From contig OX578146.1 in assembly GCA_951213105.1 (NCBI GenBank), positions 115,966,551-116,030,550 on the forward strand: 64,000 nt of DNA, given 5' to 3'. The position numbers and the translations under genes are program-made. This DNA comes from Amaurobius ferox. Its lineage: Eukaryota > Arthropoda > Arachnida > Araneae > Amaurobiidae. Positions within the stretch are counted from its first letter, which is position 1. Each line of letters opens with the position of its first letter. The notes beneath the pieces were generated by a model. It was not told the DNA's origin, made no database searches, and worked only from the letters and a program-made list of their open reading frames with translations. This document shows, piece by piece, positions 12,289 to 23,172 of this stretch.

Positions 12289-12342
<54 letters not shown>
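12289..12342. repeat. (TA)n microsatellite, right flank of Tc1-like element
   Basis: Pure TA tract that continues the tract on the left of the transposon. Confidence 0.95.
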
Positions 12343-12345
<3 letters not shown>

Positions 12346-12389
12346 CTAATGTATATGTCGAAACCATATTTCTGTATTTATGGATTGTA

Positions 12390-12600
12390 ATAATCGTACC
12401 AAATTGAATTCGAAATTATCCATTCGTCAGTGAAATGTCGCATCCACAGGCTCACGGACACATTCACCACCTCAAAAACGTTCGATTCGAGTTCAGGAAT
12501 ACTTGATATGGGCTCTTCCTTCGAAAATTCGAATTCGAATTTTCCAGCCAGTCACAATACTTTCCCTATACGTTATACTATGTATATAGGCAAAGTAAAA
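12390..12600 (+). repeat. 3' end fragment of hairpin-ended repeat, family Y type
   Basis: Matches the last ~200 bp of the family Y copies: the ATTCGTCAGTGAAATGTCGC segment, CTCAAAAACGTTCGATTCGA, and a terminal hairpin with ACTTTCCCTATA and TATAGGCAAAGT arms at 12,551-12,596. The 5' part is missing, and the (TA)n tract holding the Tc1-like element lies just upstream. Confidence 0.6.
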
Positions 12601-13700
12601 TGAAGTCTGTCAAAACTATAGATTTATACACGGTATAAGCAAACAAATATTTAATTTTATGCGGAGATATGGAATTTTATATGAACATCAATAGTTCGGG
12701 TATAAGCAGTTTGCTCACACGCACAGGATACAGAGTGTTTCAAAGAGGCTGATTCTGCTGATAACTTTTAAACTGATAATGCTAGGCACGTACTTCGAAT
12801 TGTAATTTTTTAATGGTAAAAATAATTATATTAAAACACTTTCAATACTATTTAAAGTATTAGCAAAAAAATACAGAAAATAAGTTTTAGATAGACTCCT
12901 TAGCGTAAGAAATTTTATCACTCAAAATTGTGCATAAAATCTGGTTTCACTTTTAAAAAAAACTGATAATTCCAAGTAAAAAACTGGGTGTGATATTCAT
13001 GGGATAACTTTTTGGGCACCCTATGTCAATTGAATAATGATTTACACCACAAACAAGTACACAAATGACACTAAAGTTTTTATTTTGTGGAAAATCCCTC
13101 AATTCTTTTGAAATTACTTTGCTATGGAACGTATATTTTGGGTGCAAGTTTGGGATTTTACTTTATTTCCTAGACTTTTTCTTTATAGGCCCAGATTCCA
13201 AACTGCATAAATATTATGCATGTTAAAGTTCATAAACATTTTCAAAACATTGGACACTTTGCTTTAAAGGAGCTATATAAAAAGTTCCCTCAGGTTTGAA
13301 ATATTTTAGACAAATTTTCCTTACGATTCAAAACAATTTTCCAATTCAATGTATGCGTTTAGCACTAACGGTTCAACGTTATAAACCTGGTTAGTGTATT
13401 TGAAACGCCCTGTATAGATCAACAAAATTGTATATGACATTTTATGCGAGCATCAATATTTCGCGTATATACATTTTGATCACACATCAGGATAGATAAA
13501 AATGTTCTAAGACCCTAAAAGGGTATTTATATTTGGCAGCATTTTATAAAATAAATACAATCTTAAATCTTCCTTTATTCCTAATTTCATATAACAACAG
13601 AAGGTACAATAGACAAAAAATGCAAAGACATGTATTAGCAGCATAACAAAAACATTGCAAATCTCTTTTCAAATCAAAATTTTTCAAACCTCAACGGAGA
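12601..13700. other. Unassigned, with a recurring short dispersed segment
   Basis: Segments near 12,670-12,730 and 13,440-13,510 share the phrases GCATCAATATTTCG-like, then TTTGATCACACATCAGGAT-like. A third related copy is near 14,025-14,060. No gene is supported. Confidence 0.35.
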
Positions 13701-13719
13701 TCAACAAATCCAGTCTTAC

Positions 13720-13930
13720 TACGCAGCCGGCAGCATGGCTTGACCAGAATCCTGCTGGCTGTACGGTAAGCCTGAATTTATCCATCACGATGGAGTTTTC
13801 TTATTGCCATTGAAGATAATGGCTATTCCCAGGATGGTGAACGCATAAGCTCAAAATTAGACCATAGATGCTGTTATCTGCAATGGGGGCGTGATTTTAA
13901 ATATCCATCGCTAAACTTTATTCTAAATAT
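13720..13930. repeat. Dispersed repeat V, diverged copy
   Basis: Has the same landmark order as the copies at 7.1-8.8 kb: a TTTTCTTATTGCCATTGAAG segment near 13,797 and a GATGCTGTTATCTGCAATGG segment near 13,868. Confidence 0.45.
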
Positions 13931-16033
13931 CGGTCAATAAGTATACAAGCATTTTCCAATAACGAGAAAACAGATTTTAAAGCCCACAGAACTAACAGAA
14001 TAATTGCATAATCAACTAAGTATGAACATTTTGTTCACACATACTGGATATATAAAACTATTCTATAACTTATAAGAATAATTATATTTGGTACTATTGT
14101 GTAAATTGAATACAATCATAAATATTCGTCTATTGCTAACTTCATATTACTTCCAACATTGTGACACTCAGGCTGTTTTAAATATTCTCATATTTGGATA
14201 TTTACAATGCTTCAAAATAAATTCAATCATCGCAATTGTGAGTAAATTTTTTAAATCTACAGGGTTCGTTTTATATTGTAGATGGTAATTCATTTGTCCA
14301 GAAATTATATTTAATGCATTAAAAGAATGTAAACATATGAAAAAAATGTAGGTTCAAAACAAAATAAATGATGTAATAAAAGTACTTACATGATGAGTTG
14401 GAAATACAGGTAACTCCATCAAAATAAAATAGAGGATAAATGCATCAGCTTATACAGATCAAAATCATTATCTATAATGCACAAAAATATTTACATACAC
14501 TGACTAATATTTTACTTTAATTAAACATAATTCAAGACACACCATCACAATTGGAAGTTAAACTGCATGAAATGGAAGCTACCTCTAAATTATACCTCAT
14601 AAAAATGTGCCACGTGCATTCCAGGTATTCCCCATGAAATACGATGAAAGAACCGAATAATCATAAGGATTTCAGTATTAATTGTTGATGAACACTTTCA
14701 AAATATATAACTTTACATTAAATATTTCATGAACATCTAAATAAATCGTGCAAAGTATCAACTTTCTGCAATTGTCAACATTCAGTTTGAAACACGCAAT
14801 AAAAGAAATATACACAATATCCAAAGCTGTGTTCAAATCTGTCCACCGGTCGAACGTTTGCTTAGTGGGAAAAAGTCATGTCACTTAGGGTAACCAGGTA
14901 GTAAGTTACGTCACTTAGGAGTAGATCGTGACCTATTAGATCATATGGGTAGCTGCTAGTTTTTGGCAGTAGCTAGTAGATCGTATCGTTAGCTAGATAA
15001 TAGCTGATGTTAGACTTTAAAAATTCGTTTAAAAATATATAATTAAAATTTAGAAAAGTCATTTGAAGAGTATTAGTTCAGGAATAAATGCTACTGTGTG
15101 AAAAATCTCAGACCTATAAGTGCGGTAGATATCATGTGGTATCACTGACAAACAAGCAGATAGATTCCTTCTTTTATTATTATAGATATAAGGTGTAATT
15201 TTGTTGTCATGTGATTGTTGCAATAAGTTGCAATAATAATGACGCGTTCTGTGTAATCAATGATACTTAATTAAATAAATAAAGTTCGTATTAGAAAGTT
15301 AATTTGTGCTCTTTGATTAAGATGTAGAAACAACCAAAAAATTGATTGTTTCCTTCAATAAACATTTGAAATAACGTATTAGACGTTCTCGTTTACTGGT
15401 TTAATTAACACTGCTTTAAACTCTTACATTTAATTCATCCATGGTATTACAAAATTCTGTTGAATCAAAGCCACAGAATGAAATTATCACAAATGTAGTT
15501 TTTCTGTTTCGAACAAATCTTTACCTGCTCTACAATATACAGAGTTCTGAAGTCCTTATGCATCCCTTTAGCTTTTGATCAAAGTGTTCTGCAATTACAG
15601 AAGCCGTATAGATAAATATGTAAGCAACTCTGTGCTATCGATTGAGAAAGTTTGAGCGTCTTTAAAGGTGAATTGAAGAGATTAGAATTCCTAACTCAAA
15701 AGCAAAGCAAGATAGACAACAATGTTCAATTACAAAGTTGTACAGCAATCTCTAGTTAGTATAGAAATATGTGCGGTGTACACTTATGTACACCGAAGAT
15801 AAACACTGATATCAACAAACAGAGATAATTACTGTATTGCACCATTTATCTGCTATATAATGCAACATTTATTGTTTACTACAAAACTGATTATTCTAAA
15901 TAAATTAAAATTAGCTTATTACACGAGTTATTAGTTTTTCATGCATATTTCCTGCCCTTTTCCTGAAGCACTTTAGTAGTATTTGCATAATTACAGCTTT
16001 CTTGAACCTCATTTTTGTCGTCTATGTATTGTA
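13931..16033. other. Unassigned AT-rich sequence
   Basis: No supported gene. Two small items are visible: repeated GTAGATCGT-type words at about 14,920-14,990, and a perfect 9-bp stem with 4-nt loop at 15,774-15,795 (CGGTGTACA / TGTACACCG). Confidence 0.4.
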
Positions 16034-16249
16034 CAGCTGCGGAAAAAAAACGTCCCACCCTCTGTTAATCGAGCATTGTTCATCGTAGAGAAAATTGAAA
16101 GATACCATTCGATTAGGAATAACATCCTCTACAAATTAATATGCGTAAAATTTGCATAAGTGGCCATCTTCATATCTAAACGCGTACAAACTTTGAAATT
16201 TCCAATGGCAACACCCCAGTTTGACGCAATATTTCGAATATAACACTAA

Positions 16250-17045
16250 AAATCTGATGTGGGCAGCACATGACTTTCCCTGTAAACTTATTTCCACGTT
16301 CTCTTTATTTTAATTAATTGAATTAAAAGTGAATTAAATTTACCTTTCTCATTTCGTAACTGGATTTATTTTCAAAGGTGCTGTAGAGAAAATACGAAAA
16401 AACTAAAATATCTCGAGAACGGCTAGTCCTAGTGTAATGGGGTTGGTCTTATTCTTTTCTTCGTTAAAAACTACGCATAAAACAAGCATTTATTGGATAT
16501 ATTTGAGCATACGTAGTTCTTTATTTTTGATTTTGACGACTTTTGCCGACCATTTGGCAAAAAAAGGCAGGTTATTTTTTTCTGAATCATACCAAAATCT
16601 AATCAGCACCAGGGTGACCTATACGTGACTCATCTACCGAATTTTGTGAAATTCGGTCCATTTGTTTTTCAGCTAGAGTGGATACAAGCTTTTGCGGGCT
16701 ATTTCGCAAAAAGAGGCGGGTTCTTTTATTCCGAATCGTACCCAAAACTAATCAGCACCAGCTCCACCCACAAGTGACTTACCTACAAAATTTTGTGAAA
16801 TTCGGTCCATTAGTTTTTTAGTTAGAGTGGATACAAAATCTGCACAGACAGACAGACAGACACACAGACACACAGACACACAGACAGACACACAGACACA
16901 CACACAGACGTCACGCTAAAAATAGTTTTTTCGTATTCTAGAGGTCTCGAAACGTGTAGATCCGTCGAAAACTCGAGTTATGAGTTTCGGCATGATTAAA
17001 ATACTTTCCCTATACATTACCATGTATTGCAGGGAAAGTAAAAAT
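16250..17045 (+). repeat. Hairpin-ended dispersed repeat, family Z (plus copy)
   Basis: Begins at AAATCTGATGTGGGCAGCAC and ends at a near-perfect hairpin: ACTTTCCCT, 19-nt loop, AGGGAAAGT (17,003-17,039). It matches 28,222-28,995 in reverse orientation along its whole length. It contains a (CAGA)n/(CACAGA)n stretch at about 16,845-16,910 and two internal copies of a ~120-bp segment (TTCGGTCCATTTGTTTTTCA near 16,651 and TTCGGTCCATTAGTTTTTTA near 16,801). It lies inside the TIR transposon. Confidence 0.7.
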
Positions 17046-17939
17046 TAACCTCGGATATTAAGTTTCAAGTTATTTGGATGAAGCGTTTCCGAATTATGAG
17101 TATGTAAAGTTTTGAGCGCCTAATGTAAAATTAGTTTCCAAACCTTCCATTCATATCTTCTCTAATAATTATCTGCTCATGCTGATTATTTGTATGACGT
17201 TACTACTAAACAACCCAAACACATTTACGTGATTATTATTTTTGTGGAAATAATTGTTTGTATGAAATATTAATTATGAAATCAATAATCGAAAAAATAT
17301 TAATACAAACCTGGACATGTTTTGATAAAAATCGATTCACAAAGACTTTTTATATGTTCATATAAAATTCCAGGTGTTTCCACCCTCTAGTTCTTTCGAA
17401 ATGTTTAAATATTCAGCATCTAGATGATTTTAGGGGTCGTATATTAGTTTAAAAAAATAACATTTGAAAATAAACATTTCATTCTTCTTTATTTCTTCTT
17501 TCTTTTATTGGTCCTGGCACGAATGTCCCATTAGTTTTTAGCAACGTACCCTGTACGGCTTTTTACCCCTAATAATCGTGCTCTATTTGAGGCTCATATA
17601 ATCCAACCCATTACAGGCCCACTGCCTTAGGAACACACACGCACAAACACACAAGACAACACCACACCCAGCCATGAAAATGCTCACCCTCTCATGCAAG
17701 AATCAAAACTGCGACCCTTTGGCTGTGAGGTAAGTCATAATGCTGAATGCCAAGAGGATAGTTCAATAATTTACAACAGTGCTGTGGTCAATCAACGAAA
17801 CATCGTCCTTCAAATTGCGGTTTTCAATATGGAGCTAATCCCCGAAAATTGCACATTCCGGAATATTGAATATGTTCGAATGTAAAGATAGAAACGTCGT
17901 GAAAATTTGAATTTGGACTAATTTGGGGGTCTAGAACTT
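17046..17939. other. Interior of the TIR element, unassigned
   Basis: Includes a 63-codon open frame at 17,694-17,885 with no family resemblance that I recognise. Nothing else supported. Confidence 0.35.
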
Positions 17940-18479
17940 GTGACTGACGTCAAAATTGGGTGTTGCCATTGAAAATTTCAAAGTTTGTGCGCGTTTAGAT
18001 ATGAAGACGGTCCTTTATCCAAATTTTACGCACATTAATTTGTAGAGGATGCTATTCCTAATCGAATGGTATCTTTCAATTTTCTCTACGATGAACGATG
18101 CTCGATTAACAGAGGGTGGGGCGCTTTTTTTTCCGCAGTTGTACATGTTATGTATCATCACACTTCTTACTACACTAAATAGAAAACGCTCCACAACTTT
18201 GCAGTTGACAATGTTAGTCTAACTGGCTTTGTTTTAGAGATAGGAATTCAAACTTATTCCCTTCGTAGCTAAAAGCGCTGCAAAATTTCTCATTTGATAT
18301 CGCATAGTAGCTTACCTATTAGTAGACTCTGTTTATTCAGATCTAGAACAATATAAGTTTAAAGGGATACATGAGGACTTAAGAAGGAACTCTGTATAAT
18401 GTATAAATGGAACGAATTTAGTGGAGTCGAAAATCCAACTCTCGAATGCAGGTGAAATCACACGTTTTGAGCATCCCTT

Positions 18480-18690
18480 AATACTAACCAATTCTTTCAA
18501 TGTTGTTTCTGTATCTGCCTGCGTGTCTGTGAGGTCTAAATCTCTTAAAAACTATGAGCAAATCGCATGAAAATCACATCAAAGGTCCATAAAGAAAGCG
18601 CTTTGATGCGCTGAACATTTTTGTCCCGAAAATCTATAGGAAGATAATTATATTAAAAACTATTGCAATAATAGCAATTTTGTGCTTAAA
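18480..18690. repeat. Dispersed repeat W, first copy
   Basis: Matches 19,735-19,935: TGTATCTGCCTGCGTGTCTG against TGTATCTATCTGCGTGTCTG, the AATCGCATGAAAATC segment, and the CGAAAATC(T/C)ATAGGAA segment. Direct orientation, clearly diverged. Confidence 0.65.
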
Positions 18691-19255
18691 TTCTACTTTC
18701 TCATACTTTTTATTGTATTGAGAAAGTATTGTTTTAACGAAAATTTTCGAGTTCCAGATTTTAATACCAATATATGTTTTAAGACCTCCTGAACCCGTTT
18801 TGACTAGTTTTGAGTGATGTCTGTCTGTCTGTATGTACGTCTGTGTTCGATTTCGTATGTACACGATAGCGGCCACAAATATTAATGGATTTTCACGACA
18901 TTTTATATACGGCTTTATAAAAAAAAATCTAGAACTAGATAGAATTTTTTCAAAATTCGAGCGAAAACTTCGAAATTGATTCGAAATTTAATTTTTTTTT
19001 TTAACATAGCAGCAACATAGGACAACATTTGACATAATCATGCGTGAAAGGGTCTATTTATGGCTTAATAATCACGAGGCTTAATAGTTTCAATCATTGT
19101 TGTGAAAAATAGCCGAGATGCAATGTTTTTTTTGTTTGTGACGTCATTAGATCCCCTCGGGTGAAAGTCTCCCCCTCCAGCCGGGTAGTACATTGTCAAA
19201 TATGGCAAGTATTTATAGTAATCACAAGATTTTGTCAATCAAGTGAAGGGTAACA
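18690..19255 (-). repeat. Hairpin-ended dispersed repeat, family X (minus copy)
   Basis: Reverse-orientation relative of 1,265-1,822. It begins with a terminal hairpin (TACTTTCTCATAC with GTATTGAGAAAGTA, 18,700-18,734). It then has the GTCTGTCTGTCTGTATGTACG segment and the AT-rich centre, and ends in the ATCACAAGATTTTGTCAATCA region. It is followed at once by the target duplication of a SINE. Confidence 0.6.
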
Positions 19256-19265
19256 CGTTATAATT

Positions 19266-19625
19266 TTACACCGGTTCTCGTTAGATCACAGAAGTCTAGC
19301 AGCATCGGGCGCGGTTAGTACTTGGGTGGGTGACCACCTGGGAACACCGCGTGCTGTTGGCACATTTCGGGCGCTGTAGCCCGGTGGTTTGCGCGCTGGA
19401 TTTGCACGCTGCCACAACTGCCGCCGTGTTCATGCGGAGTACGATCACGTTAAACATGTGGGTCCGTAGGTCCTTCAGAGAGGTTGGTGGTAGGGGAAGG
19501 AAGGTACGGCCCCTGTGGATGCATCCCACACTGGGTTCCGGTCTAAATTGGGTGGCACTTCTCGGCCGTCCAAACAGTTACCTTACACCTTTCTGGTAGG
19601 TCGGACGGTCTGGGTCTCAACAACA
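19266..19625 (+). mobile_element. Chimeric 5S rRNA/tRNA-headed SINE (plus copy, 5' truncated)
   Basis: Order: 5S rRNA-like part (19,268-19,361), tRNA-like part (19,368 to about 19,410), family body, 3' hairpin, GGTCTGGGTCTC, and a short (CAA)n tail. The near-repeat ACG(T/C)TATAATT flanks it at 19,255-19,265 and 19,626-19,636, so the whole composite moved as one unit. The 5S part lacks its first ~24 nt. The tRNA-like part keeps an A-box-like stretch (GTAGCCCGGTGGTTTGCGCG) but lacks the segment with the B box seen in related copies. The body matches 20,309-20,603 and 24,099-24,385 in sequence and order. Confidence 0.9.
19268..19361 (+). ncRNA. 5S rRNA-derived head of the SINE
   Basis: Contains the 5S-type internal control stretches GCAGCATCGGGCGCGGTTAG and TGGGTGACCACCTGGGAACA, and the 3' end CCGCGTGCTGTTGGC. 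It is a SINE module, not a functional ribosomal gene: it is 5' truncated and lies between target-site duplications together with the rest of the SINE. Confidence 0.85.
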
Positions 19626-19734
19626 ACGCTATAATTGTGAACATTTGTATCCACAATACCGATTTTTCAAAATTTTTCTTGTAAAATTAAAAGTTACAAG
19701 AAATGGAGTCTGGTATGAGTAAGTCGAGTTGAGC

Positions 19735-19935
19735 ACACTTCGGTTAATTTTCAATGTTTTTTCTGTATCTATCTGCGTGTCTGTGGAGCCTATATTTTTT
19801 AAAAAGAATGACAAAATCGCATGAAAATCGCATTAAATGTCCATAAAAGAAGGCCTTTGACGTGTTAAATATTTTTGCCTCGAAAATCCATAGGAAAATA
19901 ATTATGTTAAAAGTTATTGCAAACATAGCTATTTT
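19735..19935. repeat. Dispersed repeat W, second copy
   Basis: Diverged direct copy of 18,480-18,690. See the landmarks given there. Confidence 0.65.
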
Positions 19936-19964
19936 ATGCGTATTTTTTTATCTAGAAATAGAGT

Positions 19965-20140
19965 AACATAATTTATAGAACAATATCATGCGGCGATTTT
20001 GAGATATTAACATGATTTATAGAACAATGTCATGCTCTGATGTAGGGGTGTTAAAATAATTTATAGAAAAATATCATGCGCTCATCTCAATAAATTAACT
20101 CAATTTATGGAACAATATCAAGCGCCGATATTGAGATACT
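19965..20140. repeat. Tandem repeat, 44-bp unit, four copies
   Basis: The phrase AACATAATTTATAGAACAAT recurs with changes at 19,965, 20,009, 20,053 and 20,097, each followed by ATCATGCG-like and GAGATA-like words. Period 44 bp. Confidence 0.8.
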
Positions 20141-20308
20141 TGACGTTTCTGAACCAAAATTGAAAAACCCATAAGCAATTAAGCACGTTTATATATTCCA
20201 ATATGCGTGAGTGCATTATGAGTACTTTTAACCCAAAAATATACACCATTGTTTTGCAGTAATCATATGCCATTAAGATTTTAAAATTTTTATTTTCTCA
20301 CAGGGTGC

Positions 20309-20603
20309 TGTTGATGTTGATGTTGAAACCCAGACCGTCCGACCTACCAGAAAGGTGAAAGGTAACCGTTTGGACAGTCGGGAAGTGCCACCCAATTTAG
20401 ACCGGAACCCAGTGGGGGAGGCATCCACAGGGACCGTACCCTCCATCCCCCTACCACCAACCTCTCGGAAGGACTTTCGGACCCACATGTTTAACGTGAT
20501 CGTACTCCGCATGAACACGGCGGCAGTTTTGGCAGCGGCTGGAATCGAACCCGGGCCTACCGAGTGCAACTCCAGCGCGCTAACCAATGGGCTACCGCGC
20601 CCT
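20309..20603 (-). mobile_element. tRNA-headed SINE (minus copy)
   Basis: Read on the minus strand from 20,603: GGGCGCGGTAGCCCATTGGT with a tRNA-like A box, then the B box GGGTTCGATTCCAG, the body, the 3' hairpin with CCGTCC/GGACGG arms, and a short CAACATCAACATCAACAG tail. CAGGGTGC flanks it at 20,301-20,308 and 20,604-20,611. The tRNA-derived head carries the internal pol III promoter and the tail matches the 5S-headed copies. Confidence 0.9.
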
Positions 20604-20732
20604 CAGGGTGCGTGATATCTTTCAAAAAAAAAAAATCAAGCCAATTATATGAAATTTGGCTTAATTATTTTAATCGATAACATCAATACAACCAGAGCAT
20701 TTCAATGTAAATGTGTACTACCTCAAATCTGT

Positions 20733-21116
20733 TGTTGTTGAGACCCAGACCGTCCGACCTACCAGAAAGGTGTAAGGTAACTGTTTGGACGGCCGGGAAG
20801 TGCCACCCAATTTAGATCGGAACCCAGTGGGGGAGGCATCCACAGGGACCGTACCCTCCTTCCCCTACCAACAACCTCTCGGAAGGACTTACGGACCCAC
20901 ATGTTTAACGTGATCGTACTCCGCATGAACACGGCGGCAGTTCTGGCAGCGGCGAGAATCGCGCGCTAACCACTGGGCTGCCGCGCCCGAAAAGAGCCAA
21001 CAACACGCGGTGTTCCCAGATGGTCACCCACCCAAGTACTAACCGCGCCCGATGCTGCCTGACTTCGGTGATCTAACGAGAACCGGTGTTTTCAGCACGG
21101 TACGGTCGTTGGCCTT
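20733..21116 (-). mobile_element. Chimeric 5S rRNA/tRNA-headed SINE (minus copy, full length)
   Basis: Read on the minus strand: 5S rRNA-like head (21,113-20,996), a TCTTTTC linker, tRNA-like A-box region (GGCAGCCCAGTGGTTAGCGC), body, 3' hairpin (CCGTCC/GGACGG), and (CAA)n tail. The perfect 14-bp repeat TACCTCAAATCTGT flanks the whole unit (20,719-20,732 and 21,117-21,130). This shows that 5S and tRNA parts were inserted together. The tRNA-like part has lost ~28 bp that carry the B box in the tRNA-only copies. SINEs with a 5S/tRNA chimeric head are known in vertebrates (AmnSINE1). I recall no arthropod example but have not searched. Confidence 0.93.
20996..21113 (-). ncRNA. Near full-length 5S rRNA-like head of the SINE
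   Basis: 118 nt, starting GGCCAACGACCGTACC and ending CCGCGTGTTGTTGGC. The internal control region is easily recognised (GCAGCATCGGGCGCGGTTAG, GGTGACCATCTGGGAACACC). The match is close enough that a 5S search would report a 5S gene. The shared target-site duplication with the tRNA part and tail shows it is the head of a SINE. Confidence 0.88.
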
Positions 21117-21130
21117 TACCTCAAATCTGT

Positions 21131-22014
21131 GTTATTGTTTTGCCAATATCTACCTTTCTTAATCTGTAAGGACAGACATGTCTTAGGCACTCAATTTTCC
21201 TTATAAGAACAAAAGGCCATTTGATTTCGATCTAAGAAGTGGTCCAACAACATACAGTACATGATGTACTTTGATTCATACGTGATAGTTATTGAGGAAG
21301 AGTTTTGATAAAGAAATGTAAAAGCAACTGAGCTTAAATCTTTCATGATGAAGACTCATCTTTTTGATTTTCAGAAAGAAGTTTTTTTGGAGAAGACAAG
21401 CATACATTTCGAAAGCAAAATGCTTCTTCTTGTCCAAGTAAGCATGATACAGACTTTCTAAAAAAATAAATGACTTAAATATAGTACTAAGGTAGTTAAA
21501 ATAAACAATTTTCTTTCTCTATTTATAACGAAGCGATATCAACATTTGCCTGACTTTTGTTATCCCTTTTACTCAAAAATGGCAATAGGCAGGAAGATGA
21601 AAGTTTGCCTACATACGTCAAATTGCACGTCAATTTGCAGAATCACAATTCCAATTATAAAACGAACTATAACAGGGAGAAACGCCCATTCTTTAACCAC
21701 GGATGCTCAGTACGCTTCTTAAACAACAACTTTCAAACAGCAAATCAAAGCGCACTTGCATGCATTGTGATTTATGCGTGCTCCTGTATATTAAATAGGT
21801 TTTTGCGATTCAAACGTGTTAGTTCTATTTCACTGTTTTCTCCAAATCTAATTTGTTTAATTTAATATTCAAATTCTATAAATTTATATGCTCTTTTGAA
21901 GCAGGATTCTCAAATACTAAGATTAATTTTCATACTTCTAATTTCATAATTATTTGTTAAATTAAGTTTAATTCATTCACAACTCGCTTACTTCATATGC
22001 ACGGATCCATTCAA
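21131..22014. other. Unassigned AT-rich sequence
   Basis: A 102-codon open frame at 21,557-21,865 has no resemblance to a family I know and no supporting context. I see nothing else. Confidence 0.35.
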
Positions 22015-22960
22015 AGTCCTGCTTTTTACTTTCCTTATATACATAATGTATAAGGACAGTATTGTGATGGGGTCGAAAATTCGAATTCGAGTTTTCGACG
22101 GGAGAGCACGTTTAAAGCATCCCTGATCACGAACCAAACATTTTGAGGTGATGTCTGTGTGTGTGGGGGGGGGGGGGTCAGTGAGCCTGAGGAGACGATA
22201 TCTCACGAACGAATGGAGTGATTCGAATGAAATTTGGTACAAAAATCACAATCCATGAATACTGGAAGCCTATTGTTTTTAAACGCAATCGAATGTTCAA
22301 AACCTCCCTAGATTTTCGAGTAAAATTTTGAAAAAAATCCTCAAAAAATCAAAACCTTTACTAAAGTTACGCAAATAAACATTTCTTATGTAATTTTCCC
22401 TTAGAAAACGATTGACATAAACTTTAGAATGCTAGCATGATCCGTTCTCGGGATATTGCACATTGTTCAAATAAATTTATCAAAAAATCCCATAAATTAA
22501 AAAATATATATTAACTGTTGAGAAACATGTTCACTTTTCATATGTGGTGTCCTGCGATAAATTTGGTGACATCATTCCCGTGGATCTAGCTCGTTCCATT
22601 CACGAGAAAAGATACTTTGAATAATACTTTTGTATTTGAACACCAATAGTCATTTATCTGGTATAAGAATATCTTATTTCTCCGTCCATAACGCTTGGCG
22701 AGATTTTGGCGACAAATTTGGCGTAATGTCGCCAACTTGGCGACTTTTTAAATGTTGCCAAATTAACGAAAATCTCGCCAAATAGATAAAAATGACGCTA
22801 AATCAATGAAAATGACGACTAATTGAAGAAAATGCAATATCTTGGAAAGAATATAAACATCTACTATAAGAATAACATTTCTTTTAACTGTAAAAGTAGT
22901 AAATTCATTGCATTATATAAGGAAAGTCATGTGTTGCCCACATCAGATTTTTTCTAGTTA
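22015..22960 (-). repeat. Hairpin-ended dispersed repeat, family Y (minus copy)
   Basis: Reverse-orientation copy of 3,262-4,345. It starts with the terminal hairpin region (TCCTTATATACATAATGTATAAGGA type, 22,031-22,055), then a (GT)n-G12 tract at 22,158-22,177. The TTGGCGA/TCGCCAA cluster lies at about 22,694-22,790 and the end is at CATGTGTTGCCCACATCAGA. Confidence 0.65.
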
Positions 22961-23107
22961 GTTTCCCTAAAATACATGGTAATGTACAGGTAAGGTATTA
23001 TGGTCGAAAATGCCGAGTTCTCGATGGATTTACATGGTTTGGATATTCTAAAATGCGAATCAACTAACGTGTACGTGATAACTGTATATTTCTGTCTATG
23101 CAATGAA

Positions 23108-23172
23108 TTGACTTGTTTTCATACTATTTTATTAAATATAATATTTAATAAAATAGTATGAAAACAAGTCAA
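23108..23172. repeat. 65-nt perfect palindrome
   Basis: Two 32-nt arms are perfectly inverted around a single central A at 23,140. It lies at the 3' edge of the minus-strand PLE copy. Could form a cruciform. Confidence 0.95.

Larger units (their letters stand above)
16034..18141. mobile_element. Non-autonomous TIR transposon, ~190-bp inverted repeats, TA-flanked
   Basis: The left end from 16,034 (CAGCTGCGGAAAAAAAACGT) and the right end read inward from 18,141 (CAACTGCGGAAAAAAAAGCG) remain alignable for roughly 190 bp, to about 16,225 and 17,940. TA sits immediately outside both ends (16,032-16,033 and 18,142-18,143), as for Tc1/mariner-type insertions. The inside holds a family Z repeat and ~900 bp of unassigned sequence, with no recognisable transposase. 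The class assignment is inferred from target site and end sequence. Confidence 0.75.

Noticed and set aside
20560..20603. tRNA gene
   Set aside because: A and B boxes are present, but the segment lacks a proper cloverleaf 3' half and continues into a SINE body with target duplications. The same holds at 24,340-24,385.
20996..21113. Functional 5S rRNA gene
   Set aside because: Target duplications enclose the 5S part together with SINE body and tail, so it is a SINE head.
21557..21865. 102-codon frame as a possible small gene
   Set aside because: No recognisable domain, no intron or promoter evidence, and composition typical of chance frames here.
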